A stretch of 64,000 nt of DNA from positions 577,001 to 641,000 of the forward strand of contig JASJOG010000079.1 of assembly GCA_030142905.1 (NCBI GenBank), in the 5' to 3' direction. Source of the stretch: Heliopora coerulea. Its lineage: Eukaryota; Cnidaria; Anthozoa; Scleralcyonacea; Helioporidae. Under the pieces are notes generated by a model. The model saw only the letters and a list, made by a program, of their open reading frames with translations. It was not told the origin of the DNA and did not search any database. The translations under genes and the position numbers were made by a program. Below, piece after piece: positions 47,437 to 58,562 of the stretch (the first letter of the stretch is position 1; each line of letters opens with the position of its first letter).

Positions 47437-47547
47437 ACCGAGTCACAGAATAAAGAATTAACCAGAAGTCCCACTCGCGAGGAAACTTGTCACACTTTTT
47501 TAACTGCGCATGTCCGCATCCGCTATGTTCTTGGAGGGTATACTCAG
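47437..47547. repeat. Left arm of a 3.6-kb-spaced inverted pair
   Basis: ACCGAGTCACAGAATAAAG through GAGGGTATACTCAG matches 51134-51270 in reverse, closest over the outer ~39 and inner ~20 bases. The pogo-like element lies between the arms. Confidence 0.7.
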
Positions 47548-47606
47548 CGCATTTCAACTAGAAACAATATGGCGAAAACCAAAGTTGGCTCACTAAAACT
47601 GCTGTA

Positions 47607-48845
47607 CAGTCAACTCTCGTTATTGCAGACACCCTGGGGACTGTCATTTGGTGTCCGTAATAGCGAGTGTCCGCAACAGCGGGGTGCGAGAAAAATGACC
47701 CATAGTCAGGCTGTAAAATATCTTTATTATGTATTACTGCTTTTTTATTTTAAAATGTCCAGCTTCTTTCAGTTTCTAGTTAACATTTACTGTGATATAT
47801 AAATGCAAAATACAAATTAAAATACAAATCAAAAATTTGTATTGAGAAAAAAATATTATATACCCAAACCAAAAATCAAATTGTAACATGAATCAGTGTC
47901 AATTGCCTTTTCCTTCACTGTAAAGCTACGATAGCGTAACAAAACTCAGTGGACTTATGAGAAGTTAGTAATCCTGTTTTAGACAAATACTGACAAATAC
48001 TAACAAATTCATGGCAAGTCAAGAAAAGTGTAAAGAATAAAAGTCTTATTCTTGGTTGAGAGGCCACCATGCTTACAAAGACGAATTTCAGCCTGAAATT
48101 GACGACTCTCGTGCTTCAACGTGAACCGGAAAATGCCAAAGATGCACATGTTGTGGCCATAACAGAAAATAACGGACGAGTTGTGGGGCATATCCCTTTA
48201 GGACTGTCCAAAATTGTTTCTTCATTTTTGAAAAGAGTAAATCACAGAGGAGAAGCTGTCATTTGTGGAAAGAGGGTAAACAAATGAGCTGGCCTGGGTT
48301 TAGAGATTCCCGTTCTTTACAAGTTTTATGGTGAACATAGATATTTGACAAGACTTGACAAACTCATTATTGGCAGTGATATAGCCAGGCAGTCCTTGCG
48401 AGACAAACACGAAGGAATAGCCACTACATAGTCTACACAAAAGCGCAAGTCTGTCAAGAGCATTGAAATAGCATAACAAAGTCAAAAGCCTCGAAAGTAA
48501 TGTAAACCGAGCGGAAGAACTTTGAAGATGGCAACATACATCTTGGTTGTATTGAAAGACACGTTTATATTTTGTCTGTCATTTTTGTCGACAGAAGTAA
48601 TGACGAACAGAATATTAAAAGAACTTCCGCTGACAAACAGCAGGTGTCCGTTGTAACGAGAGTAAAACTATACAAATGTTAGTTTGGGACCGCAAGAAGT
48701 GTCCGCAATTCCGTAATAGCGAGAGTCCGTAATAGCGAGAGTTATTTCATTACATTTCATAGCAGTTTCGGCCGGGGATTTACTATCTGTCCGTAATAAC
48801 GGGGTGTCCGTAATAGCGGGGTATCCGTAAGGCGAGAGTTGACTG
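47607..48845. mobile_element. pogo/Tigger-like non-autonomous element with TA target duplication
   Basis: Begins CAGTCAACTCTCGTTATTGC and ends CCGTAAGGCGAGAGTTGACTG, imperfect inverted repeats, each flanked by TA (47605-47606 and 48846-48847), the Tc1/mariner-pogo target. Subterminal words such as GGTGTCCGTAATAGCG are repeated several times near both ends. At 1239 bp it has no DDE transposase but carries a HIRAN-like ORF. Confidence 0.8.
48069..48440 (+). pseudogene. HIRAN-like domain ORF carried by the pogo-like element
   Basis: Frame 48069-48287 (72 residues) reads LVLQREPENAKDAHVVAITE, GRVVGHIPLGLSKIVSSFL and GEAVICGKRVNK; after a TGA the same frame continues GLGLEIPVLYKFYGEHRYL. The block order (EPxNxxDxxAV, VGxIPxxxS, GLEIPCxYKFxG) matches HIRAN-like domains common in cnidarian genomes. 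HIRAN domains bind DNA ends in HLTF/Rad5; here any role is unknown. Start codon uncertain and there is one internal stop, so it is probably dead cargo. Confidence 0.55.
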
Positions 48846-50178
48846 TATTTGGAAAAGTAGGAGGACGATTTTCATTACATTTCTGAATCTATTGAAGAGG
48901 AGGTAAGCGATTACTTTTTTATAAGTTTGGTAATGTATAAACGATTTTTTCGAGTACAATTTAGCTTGTGTTCACCGGCACCTCAGTCGCTCTCAGTCCT
49001 TAATACGGTTCTTTCCAGGGCCCTGAAAAACTCCTGGAAAAACAGCTGTTTTCTGGGTACTCCTGTAATTCTCCTGGAATTTTGTAAAGAATTTGAACCT
49101 GGATAATCCAGACCTGCCAATTCGTACATTCACAAAAGTTCCTTTTTTCATACACAAAATAGATTTGTTTGCTTTTGTCCTTGCTTTTCTGTCAAATCCA
49201 AATTTAATCGAGTCGTGAGTTCATTATTGCTTAATTCTTATATTGAAACCAACAAAATAATGTTGCACTGTTGTCACAAGGAAGATTACATTCTTGTTTT
49301 TTTTTTGCCAAAGAAGAAAACTAGGGGTTGGATGCTGGAAAAGTAGCGTTGCTACCCTGGAAAACTCCTGGAATTTTGTGATCTTTCATCAGTATGAACC
49401 GTGTTTAATATTGGTTCCAGGAAAACTCAGAATATGAAGTTTTTTATGGACTGGTTTTTTATAACTTTTCCTTTATATAGTGACATGGTCACAGATGGTG
49501 ATGAAGGCCTTTTTTCAGTGTGTCTGTTTCAAACTTACAATGTACTAGTCAATATGGAGGCAAAGGCTGGAATTTCATCTGGAGAAGTGTAGTGTTGACC
49601 AGATTATTCTTTGGTGTCTTATAGTTTATTTACATTCCTATTTCAACTACAAGGTCATTCAGATTAACCCAGTATGATGCAAGCACACAGAGGATTACTT
49701 TCTGATGAGAATTCGAACCGTAGAAAGAAACATTTAAAACATGGAAGTGCCTTTCAGGGACACTTTATAAAGACAAAAATGATTTTTTATGAGCTATATG
49801 GTTGTTATATTTATAACATAAATTATTTCTAAAATTTAAATTGTATTATAATGCAATGGCAAAGACTGGGAAACCTGAATAAGTAGTTTTCTGAATTCTA
49901 ATAATGAACAGCATTTCTAAAGGATCATTGCCACCCACTGTTAAGCATACATTGACATTACTGGTAGAGATTGTAAATTTAATAAAATGTTGTACACTTC
50001 CCAAAAACCAAGTCCTGTTATTATTTTTTTTAATTTCTTATTTTTCATACTGTAAGTTGTAAGACAGAAAGCCATCATTTTTAAAATCAATTTTATTGTT
50101 ATAGAGTAAGATGTCAAAAGTAGTTGCTGGCATTGCTTGCATGGTCTTACCTGCACATGGAAATCAACCACAGCATGT

Positions 50179-50291
50179 TTAACCCATTGAGGGACAAGGG
50201 CACACTTTACTGTTTTATTCTGGCTAACAGCAAACAATTTTATTCACCTAAGTGATGAGCCCCAATGCATCCTTGCACCTGAATGGGTTAA
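50179..50291. mobile_element. Small MITE with TTAACCCATTGAGG ends
   Basis: TTAACCCATTGAGG at the left and CCTGAATGGGTTAA at the right are inverted repeats ~110 bp apart; interior TACTGTTTTATTCTGGCTAA is the complement of the dispersed TTAGCCAGAGTAAAA motif. Confidence 0.5.
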
Positions 50292-51133
50292 TAGACAATC
50301 TTAGGCAATGTTTACACTTGGTGCTCAATTGTATTTTGGATGGGTACTTTAATGAACACACCTATTATGCTAGAATAAAATATATAAATTACAACTGCCA
50401 TTATAGTTTGTTATTTACATACTACACATGTAGACTTTCACCTTATTTAACCAAACTATTTAACTTAAATTGTGCACTGTATGCTGTTGATGATTAAAGT
50501 TTAGGCTTTTCCAAGCATTACAAACAAATGCATAAGCATAAACTCTGAGTAGAAACTGTAAGCCAAAGTCTACGTACCATATGTATATTATCAAACTTCA
50601 CTGGGGTCGGTTACTTCTCCTGAAACTCTTTCAAGATATTGAAAGATGATTCAATCTTTACTGAAAGGCATAAATAGTTTTATAGGTAGATGTTCTTTAA
50701 CTGATTTACTGTAGCTTCAAAGATTTCTTAGCTCCTAATAATGCAACGCAGTGTATGCACACACTCAGCGAGTTTTAATCGTTTCAAGTCAAACATTTAA
50801 CACATATAACAACGGCTGTTAGGTAACTTTCAAAAACTGTACTAGTCAATAGAAATTGTAGTGTGATTGTAAAAATGTAGTGTAAATTTAGTTCAAATTA
50901 TTTGAATAAATTTCCGATTACCAGACTATTAATGTGGTGAATCACCGAGAGACAAGGATTGTTAAACTGCCTAATTGTGATCAGTTTTAGCGTAGTATTT
51001 GGAAAATTTTTAACAAAAACAGTCAGTTTGCCTTCGCTTTAACCGGCCTCGGTGGTAGAATCGCCATCCGACGTCCAAAATTTAGCCAGATCCCTTCAAA
51101 CTGAACTACTCCATATCTTTTCCTTCTGAAAAT

Positions 51134-51270
51134 GACTCAGTTATACCCTCCAAGAACATGGGGGCCGGTCGACTTCCTGTGTGCGCGAGGCAACATGCGC
51201 GAAGACATGTACATCAGAGGTGCCGACACTGAGTGGGACTTCTGGTTAATTCTATATTCTGTGACCGAGT
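51134..51270. repeat. Right arm of the 3.6-kb-spaced inverted pair
   Basis: CTCAGTTATACCCTCCAAGA through TATTCTGTGACCGAG, inverted relative to 47437-47547. Inside is an ORF (51132-51506) without recognisable motif. Confidence 0.7.
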
Positions 51271-51849
51271 TCCCTTACGTCTTTTGTTCATATAAATCAG
51301 AAATAACCAAGACAAAGCGTTGCTGCAAAAAAACAGTCGGCAAATGCATATTCCAAGGAGCTAAGTTTGAGAACTGCTCTTTCAAGTCAGAAATTGTTCA
51401 GTTACTAAGGTGGCCCTCAAAAGCGAAACCAGCCGCAGGCACCAAGAAAGCCATTTCGTGTGCCGGTCTTAAATCATTTAATGGCTTCAGTGTTCAAATA
51501 ATGTAAACAAATTGCGGGTTCCATACAAGGGAAAAAAAGAACGAGACCAAATCGATTTGCTTGAACAAGGTATCTAAGTATGGTTTGGTCAACAACATAC
51601 CAGTCCCTGAGCTTACACACGGCATTTTTGAGTAACCGGAATCCATGGATATTTATATAAAGATAAATACACAAAGCGAAAAGTTTCCTCTCTAGTCGCC
51701 ACGCGTGTAACAGGACTCCACGCACGTCCAGATTAGTACCTTCGCCCTCTCGGGCCTTCGGCCGTCGCACCGCGCTTCGCGCGGTGGGCGAGGGAAATAT
51801 ATCGTAGTTTCCGCTTAGGTCGCACATATATATCGAATTTGCACCTTAG

Positions 51850-52008
51850 CTCACCATCTGAGTCTCGGTAGCTCAATGGTTAGAGCGTCTCACCGGTCAT
51901 CACAAGGTTGCGGGTTCGATCTCAGTCTGGGAGTAAGAAATCGTTTTTCTGAGTACAGGGCTTGATGATCATTCATCTATCTTACGATATATCCAAGCTC
52001 TCATATTT
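51850..52008 (+). mobile_element. tRNA-derived SINE, best-preserved copy
   Basis: Pol III A box TAGCTCAATGGTTAGAGC and B box GGGTTCGATCTC 35-40 bases apart, then the body AGAAATCGTTTTTCTGAG and GGGCTTGATGATCATTC. Related copies lie at 34020 and 34270. The acceptor-stem halves do not pair, so it is not a working tRNA gene. Confidence 0.75.
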
Positions 52009-52262
52009 CTAAAACATAAAAAACTGCAAGAAGAATTAGCCGTACCGACACCAACATATAAAGAGGTGCTAGCCACGGCTAAATTTTCAGGCATGGACAC
52101 CAAATTTTAAGAAATCCGCACATGTTTGCACAGTAAAAATCACCCGTGCAGCGCCACAAATAGTGGTTCTCGTGCTAAAATTTCAGCCTGCTGTGTCAAA
52201 ATTGCTAACAGTGTAAACGGGGTTGAAAAAGTCGCGCACGGACGGGAAAGAGTTAATCATAA

Positions 52263-52335
52263 CCAAACCCCAACCCTGAGGCTAACCCTAATCCTAAAGC
52301 TGACCCTAACCATAACTTTAACCCTAACCTTAACT
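52263..52335 (+). repeat. CCTAAC-type degenerate repeat tract (unit 2)
   Basis: CCCCAACCCTGAGGC, TAACCCTAATCCTAAAGC, GACCCTAACC; an additional block compared with 21385-21440. Confidence 0.6.
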
Positions 52336-52950
52336 ATATGGAAAGCAAATACTGCCAAAAGTCGATCAAACTTCAAATTAACATATCAATTGAATAAAAC
52401 TATTGTCGAATTAACAAGTACTGTTGATAAAGCTGAGTCGCAAATCTGTCTACTCAGTGATTTATTTGAACAGTCGACTTAGGTAAAGGACGTTCAAGTA
52501 TCTCGTTAGAAAACTTGCGAATTCTCCCTAACAACTTTATCAATTCTCATATGCGAGATTACATATTCTCGCTAGCGAGTTGATGCACCCGGTCCAGCGA
52601 ATATTTGACATTGTATAATGCCTGTGGGAGTGGCTGGGTCCCAATGAGAACCATTGAATTCCAAATAGACTGGGACAATAAAGTTTTTCTTAGTTTTCAA
52701 CGCCAACCTAAAGGAACAGATTATAAACCTAATATCCAGCTAGTTTATCCTCATACCTCGTCTCGTAAATTCTAAATCTCAAGCATAAACCAACAATTCA
52801 GTTGATAAAACTACAAGCTCACCGCTCCTAAGTGTTTTTCCGTGCTGGCAAATAATCCTAGGAACGTATGGCTGTTGCTCTGGGCCAAATAAAACAATCC
52901 CTTTGCCTTGCTTCCAATACTAGCGAAAAAATAAGATTGCCAGGGATAAC

Positions 52951-53060
52951 AAGGACTAATCCTAACCCTAATCCTGACCTTAGTCCTAATCCTAGTGCTA
53001 ATCCTTACACTAACCCTTACCCTAATCCTAATTATAATCCTCATCTCAATCCTAATTGTT
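52951..53060 (+). repeat. CCTAAT-type degenerate repeat tract (unit 2)
   Basis: Six-base words CCTAAT/CCTAAC/CCTTAC over ~110 bases, the counterpart of 22068-22170. Confidence 0.7.
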
Positions 53061-53905
53061 GACACGTCACCTCCCGGAGAAATTTTAACCCAAACACCAA
53101 CGATTTTTCTTCAAAAAATCTTCCGAATTATCCTGAATGTTAAGAAGAAATGTTGGCGCCGAAGACATGATGTACACAAGTGGCGTGTGGTCTAGAACAC
53201 AGGCTAAAAGATTGGGACTAGCACTTGCAATGACAAATTGCTAACTTTTCTCCAACAGGGGACTAAATGTCCTGGACAGGAGGGCTGTGCCCCGCTCTAC
53301 CCCCCCTGGCTCAACTTCTGCACGGCGGACTCGATTCCCGCTCGAAATCGAGTTCATTTTTTTATTTACTTATTTGTTAATTTTTTGGTTTTGGAATTTG
53401 AGGTTAAATTGAGCTTGACGAACATCAAACAAACGTCTAGTAGTTATACTTTTTGTTTCTTCAGTGGATTTTGGGTTAACAATTGCCAAGCCAAAAGTAT
53501 GAATATAATTATTTCGTTCTATTCCTGCCTTCTGGCTTTGTGATTGCACTAAATGTGCATTTTGTGTTTCTTTACTGAATATTATTTTGGAAATTCTTCG
53601 TTAAAAAAGAGCATTAGTGATTTTACTACAGGTAAATACGATATTGCTTTTCTTGTTTTCTTCCATATTTTTAGCTTAAAAATTAATGTTATGATTACTT
53701 TAGAGTATTAAATGTAATAGTTTTGTTTCATCAATAAATTGTGGCTTGAACATTTCCAAACCTAGGCTTTAACGATTGAGGCAAATGCTATATTGTAGAT
53801 CAAGGCAATACCTTTGGTACCCAGAAAAAAGCCTAGTTTATTCGTTAATCTAAAATGCATTCTAGTCCGGTAATAGTAAATATATTCACCACCTACCGTG
53901 GCTTA

Positions 53906-54124
53906 ATGCTGAACGTGTATGAGTGGGATGAGCTGGCTGATTCAGAACGTCCTGTATTGTTCTCGTCTTCGAAACAACAGAGTTTATACGACCTTCCATT
54001 TCTGTTTGTTATCGTTTCTGCGCCCCACTACGCTACTTGTGTGCCAGGTGTTTGGCTCTCTAGGGTGCTCATGTTTGTAAACTCGAGTTCACTCAATCGT
54101 TTTTATGGTTCTTTCAAAGCATAA
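53906..54124 (+). CDS. Hypothetical 72-residue ORF, unit 2 counterpart of 23035-23256
   Basis: Reads MLNVYEWDELADSERPVLFS and ends SSLNRFYGSFKA. Same frame as unit 1, one codon shorter, with clustered changes in the middle (FVIVSAPHYATCVPGVW against FAIVSGSHYGISVPGVW). An upstream ATG at 53855 is in frame here but not in unit 1. No recognised domain. Confidence 0.3.
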   Translation: MLNVYEWDELADSERPVLFSSSKQQSLYDLPFLFVIVSAPHYATCVPGVWLSRVLMFVNSSSLNRFYGSFKA

Positions 54125-54800
54125 CGTCTGAGTACATGTTTTTGTACTACGCTAGTGTTAGCTGCTGTTGATCACAAAGAGCCGTTTCAGAATATTTTAA
54201 TATCTATATTATTATTATTATTAAAGTTGATGTAATTGTTATTTATGCTGTTGTTGTCTTTGCTGTTGTTGTTCATGTAGCTATTATGCTATGATTATTA
54301 GTGTTTTTGAAACTCTCCTATGCGAGGGGCCATGTTATATAGGGGGCCTCGGGGCACGCATCCCAAGTGCCCCATTGTTAATCCGGCACTGCATCTGGGC
54401 AAGTTTACCCGCTCGTGAAGCGACTTTGCAGTCTGTGTTCAATAGATTACGCACCGTTTGCACACAATTGATTTACCGTGCATGCGTTGGTGTCATACAT
54501 AAAAGTTAAAATTAAAATCTTCGTGCTAGCATGGGGGGTAACTCCCGCCAAGATTGCGGCTCTTTTTGATTCCTCCTTAACAGCAGTAGTTAGCAAGCAG
54601 TCCAATACATTGTTTACCAGTAATATGGTAGTTTCGTAAGTGATTAATAAGCCGTACCCGGGATCAGTTTAGCCATAGCTCCCCAAAACTGAGTATTGCT
54701 GTCACTTTTTTTTAAAACAATTGGTTACCTCATTACCTCAATGTTAAACTCAGTTTACGCAGTCTTTCGGAACTAATCCTTATAAGATTATGAATTCCAT
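54125..54800. other. Non-coding, with short minisatellite
   Basis: Two copies of TGCTGTTGTTGTCTT at 54247-54278 (four in unit 1). No gene. Confidence 0.5.
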
Positions 54801-55413
54801 TGTTACATGTATATAGTAGATATTATATTTAGGATATATTGCTTTCGTGCATGAATATTGCTTTCGTGCATTTCGTGCATGAGTAATTTGCTTTCGTGCA
54901 TGAGTGAGGAAATAGTTAAACCTCAAAACGCAACGCCTTAGCCTACAAGATAACGTAACGGACATCCTGTGCTGGAACAAGCTTTCACGCACCGTTTAAC
55001 GTAAAGAAAATAGTCATAATCCTAACGTATAAAAGACAGAGCACAACTCAGCAGTGTATGCATTATTCATAAGGCGTTAGCCTGAATAACATCATTACAA
55101 ACCGAAGTATTAAAAGGAATTATCAATATCAAGAACCAAACAAATCAACAGAACCGAAGAAACCAAGAAGTCAAAGTCGTCAAAGAAATCAAAAGCACCA
55201 AAATCCAAGAGCGTACAGAGTGATCAGAGTTGTGCTCAGTCTCACAGCAGTATAATACATATTTCAAGGTTAGAAAGAATAAAGACGCTAATCTTTAAGT
55301 AATTCAAGTAAAGTAAAATAAATAGTTGAAAATATAGTTGGTTTTGTATTCTTTGTTGCGAGCAAATTGAACCAAAAGCAGCCACATAATTCAATCGGGA
55401 CCGGCTCTTAACA
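54801..55413. mobile_element. Solo LTR (613 bp), absent from unit 1
   Basis: Starts TGTTACATG and ends CTCTTAACA (TG...CA). Flanked by CCAT (54797-54800) and CTAT (55414-55417); unit 1 has a single CTAT at the empty site (~23939), so a 4-bp target duplication with one later change. Internally there are three TTGCTTTCGTGCATGA repeats near the start (U3-like), a TATAAAA box near 55029 and AATAAA near 55279. No PBS or polyprimer-tract neighbour, so the internal part was lost by recombination. Orientation + is suggested by the TATA box. Superfamily unknown. Confidence 0.8.
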
Positions 55414-58400
55414 CTATTTTTTTAAAAACCAAGCAGAAATGCTGTTTTCCAATGCCACGTGTACTAAGGGGGTAAGAAATGTATATTATGTGACTTATTG
55501 AGCCCACGGTCGGTTCTTAGCTTTTCTCAGGGTAAATACAAAGTTCTTGTTTAGTTGCTTTGTTACAAGGTCATTTCTCGACTTTTCAATCTCCAATCCT
55601 TTGTGAGAAGGCAGTGGATGGCCAAAGAATTCTAATTTGAATCATGCAGCTTTTTTTCAAGTCATGTCCGTTTGTTTACTGAAACGAACTACCAAGTTCA
55701 TCGAAATCAAACATCACAAACCACACCGTTTTCTCTTTGATAAAAGGTAATAAGGCTGATTACTATAAGAAGTCGAAGAATCCTTGCTAAAGAACAACTC
55801 TCTTCGTTTAGTACACTATGAAAGTTCTTTTTTAGAATTTAATGGTATTTTTTATCCATAACAAACAACCAGATACCAGACGTGTCTATACTTCTAGTTT
55901 TGTTATATGAACAATACCTCAAAGAAATCAAAATATGCGGCAAAAAAAGTCAAGATATCTTTAACAAATAAATCATTAATTATTTTAAGAATGTCCAGTG
56001 CTCCGTGGGTTCTTTGTAGGAACCAAAAGCTTTCACTGACAATACAAAGGCTTTTGTAAGGTTAACTCTACTTCCAATTGATAATAAAATTAAAAATTGA
56101 TGCTATTTTTTACTTTTTTATTAAAATAATTGAATTCTATTGGAATTTCAAAAACTTTTTTCGTGTATCCTGTTTACATCGAACATCCTTAGGCGTAGAA
56201 TGCCAAAGAAGACTCAGGGTTTGGACTTAGACTTCAACTTGACCCAAGAACAAACAAGTTTTGTAAAGTTTAAAAGACTTTTTAACGTTTTAGTAAGTTG
56301 CTGTGATAGTTGTAAAAAGATTAAATGTTTTACATAGAAGCTTGGACTGGTCTTATCTGGTCGTAAGATATATAAAGATTTTGCCTCGGAGCACACATTT
56401 TGCTTATTTTTGGTGTTTTAAAATAGATTTGACTCCTAAGCACTAGTTCTCTCGATTGTCAATGCTTGATTCTCATGAGATATGCATTCTAAACAGCACT
56501 TTTGGAAGCATCTAAACTTGGTCGTGAATTCATATGAAAACCAGCTTTGTCAAGTTAAAAGAAAAGTAAAAAATTGGAAGAAATAGTCAAATTAGAATTG
56601 GTTTCATTCATTTGTGTACAAAAAATGAACAATTATTGTGAAAGGAGAATCTTTCTGTTTAAGCTATTTCTTAATAATAGTTGGTAAATATGGTTTTTTA
56701 ATTTAAGTATAGTGAAATTTCTCGACTACATTGACAATCAAGACATGAAATAGAAGATAATTGACAGATTTTGCTACGCATTCCCCTTACTTTAATGTAC
56801 TTCACAAAAGCACAGGGATCATGAATGAGTTGGGGTCAACACCGATGGCAGGCAGTAAGGTTCCTGAGTATGTCTAGTCATGACTTTAAAATACATTTGC
56901 TTTAACGAATTGTCTTTTTTGGTGTAGTGAAGCAGATACAGATTTGTCAAGCATTAAGGGGAGAATTTAAACAGATGAACTTGGACCATGTTAACAGCTT
57001 GTCGAATGAAGAACTCATGTAATTGTAGTGCACGACAGGTGACAATCCTCGAGCTACTTCGTCATTAAATTTATTAACAATCGCTACAAGTATAATTTCT
57101 CCTTTCTCCCGATAATTCTCTCGTTGAAAAATCCACTTCTTGGCACACATTTGCTATTTCGTCCATGCTTTACCTTAAAATTCTGTCAACATAACAGTGG
57201 CGTAACTGTGGTTGAAAAATAAGGGGGCACTCAAGGGGCATAACCATTTGGACGGGGGGGCACGAAATATTTCGCTAGAACCCGTTTCTATTAAATTTAG
57301 GGAATTTCGATATTTTGTCTTTTCATGGTTGGTGAACTAATGTATGAAAACAGCTCCAAATCCGTAAGTTGGCCCTATTGTTTTAATACCCATGGTCTTT
57401 GACACTCAATGAAAAAAACAATTCCATTAAAATACCAACAAATATTATCATGCAAAGATCATTGTTAAAACAACTGAACCAGTCTGTTGTTATGTTTAGT
57501 TGCAAATAGGTTGATAAAGTCATCCATATTATTTTTGCTTGGTTCTTTGATGATGGATGCCAATCACAGAAACAGAGGACAACTTATCACTTCACATTAA
57601 ATTCCCCAGCTAGTTATTGATACGTCTCACTGATGAGTAACTTCTCTGACAGAAAGCTGACGTTCGGAGTGGTACAAGAGCAATAGTTAGACGTTTGTAC
57701 AAATCCGGATTAATTCACAAAAACATTGTTTTGCAGAACAAATTAACAATGTACGACTTCATATCAGAATATTCTATGCAAAGAAACATTGAGAAGAACA
57801 TCATGGAAAACGAACTATAGCTACAATGTAGTGTTGGTCATTCATCATACCGTCTAGTACTTTGAGCTCGGATTGCGTGCATCAGATCCAATGTGATTTC
57901 TTGAAAAAGTATTTTTGGATGTCAAAGTGACTTAGAAACTAAAAAGTAAAACGATGTTGCACCTAATTGCAAGATTCATTTGCTTTGGACATATTCTCTA
58001 AATATCTATAATTCTTCTGTACCTTGGTTTGAGCGGCTACGAAATTTTATCTATAAATGAAAGAGCCTTTCAAACTTTCAAAATGCGAAGTACACTTTAA
58101 CGTAATGAGGAGTATATCCCATTTTAACTCTTAAAGAAATTGTTTAAACACAGCGGGCACATTGTTAAATCATTAGAATTTTCACGAGAAATTTCGACCA
58201 TTTGCGCCTTTTTTTCTAGGCAAAGTGGCCCCGTGTAACCCTAATACAACTTTTTTAAAGATTCCCATTTTGTATTTTTTGCTAATAATGTTTTAACAAA
58301 AAACGTAAAGCACACGTTCTTTATTTACTTCTTTTTATCGAAAGAAAACCATATTAATTAAAGCCTTGCAACATGAATCCTCTTTCAACTTTGACATCGG

Positions 58401-58487
58401 AGTAATCTCCAGGTGACAGAGTTCTTCAACCTGAGATCTTTCATTTACGTCTGTTTGTTCCCACCTATAGACAGCTTGAGCAAACTG
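55414..58487. other. Non-coding upstream region of the second GYKGY gene
   Basis: Collinear with 23940-26943. No gene recognised; ORF 56140-56337 is frameshifted in unit 1 and not trusted. Confidence 0.45.
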
Positions 58488-58495
58488 TATAAAAG
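58488..58495 (+). promoter_or_regulatory. TATA box of GYKGY gene 2
   Basis: TATAAAAG, 68 bases before the ATG codon, exactly as in unit 1, with flanking CAAACTG and AACGAAGTAACACCGCAAT conserved. Confidence 0.7.
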
Positions 58496-58562
58496 TAACG
58501 AAGTAACACCGCAATCTCATCATTCTGGACTTTTAGAAGGTTCGATACTTGAAGAAAAAAAT

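Larger units (their letters stand above)
45690..52031. mobile_element. 6.3-kb nested insertion, absent from unit 1
   Basis: Unit 1 reads straight through CAGAATTAGCCGTA at ~21170. Unit 2 has AGAATTAGC twice (45681-45689 and 52032-52040) with 6.3 kb between, a 9-bp target-like duplication. Just inside, CTAAAACATAAAAAACTGCA occurs as a perfect 20-bp direct repeat at 45712-45731 and 52009-52028. Contents: Crypton-like remnant, 108-bp inverted pair, pogo-like element, small MITE and a SINE at the right end. Probably several nested events. Bases 45732-46860, 48850-50178 and 50292-51130 show no gene. Confidence 0.7.

Noticed and set aside
51132..51506. 124-residue ORF as a host gene
   Set aside because: Its first half lies within the inverted-repeat arm at 51134-51270, and no domain is recognisable.
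51850..51935. Functional tRNA gene
   Set aside because: A and B boxes are present, but acceptor-stem halves do not pair and sister copies share a non-tRNA body, so it is a SINE.
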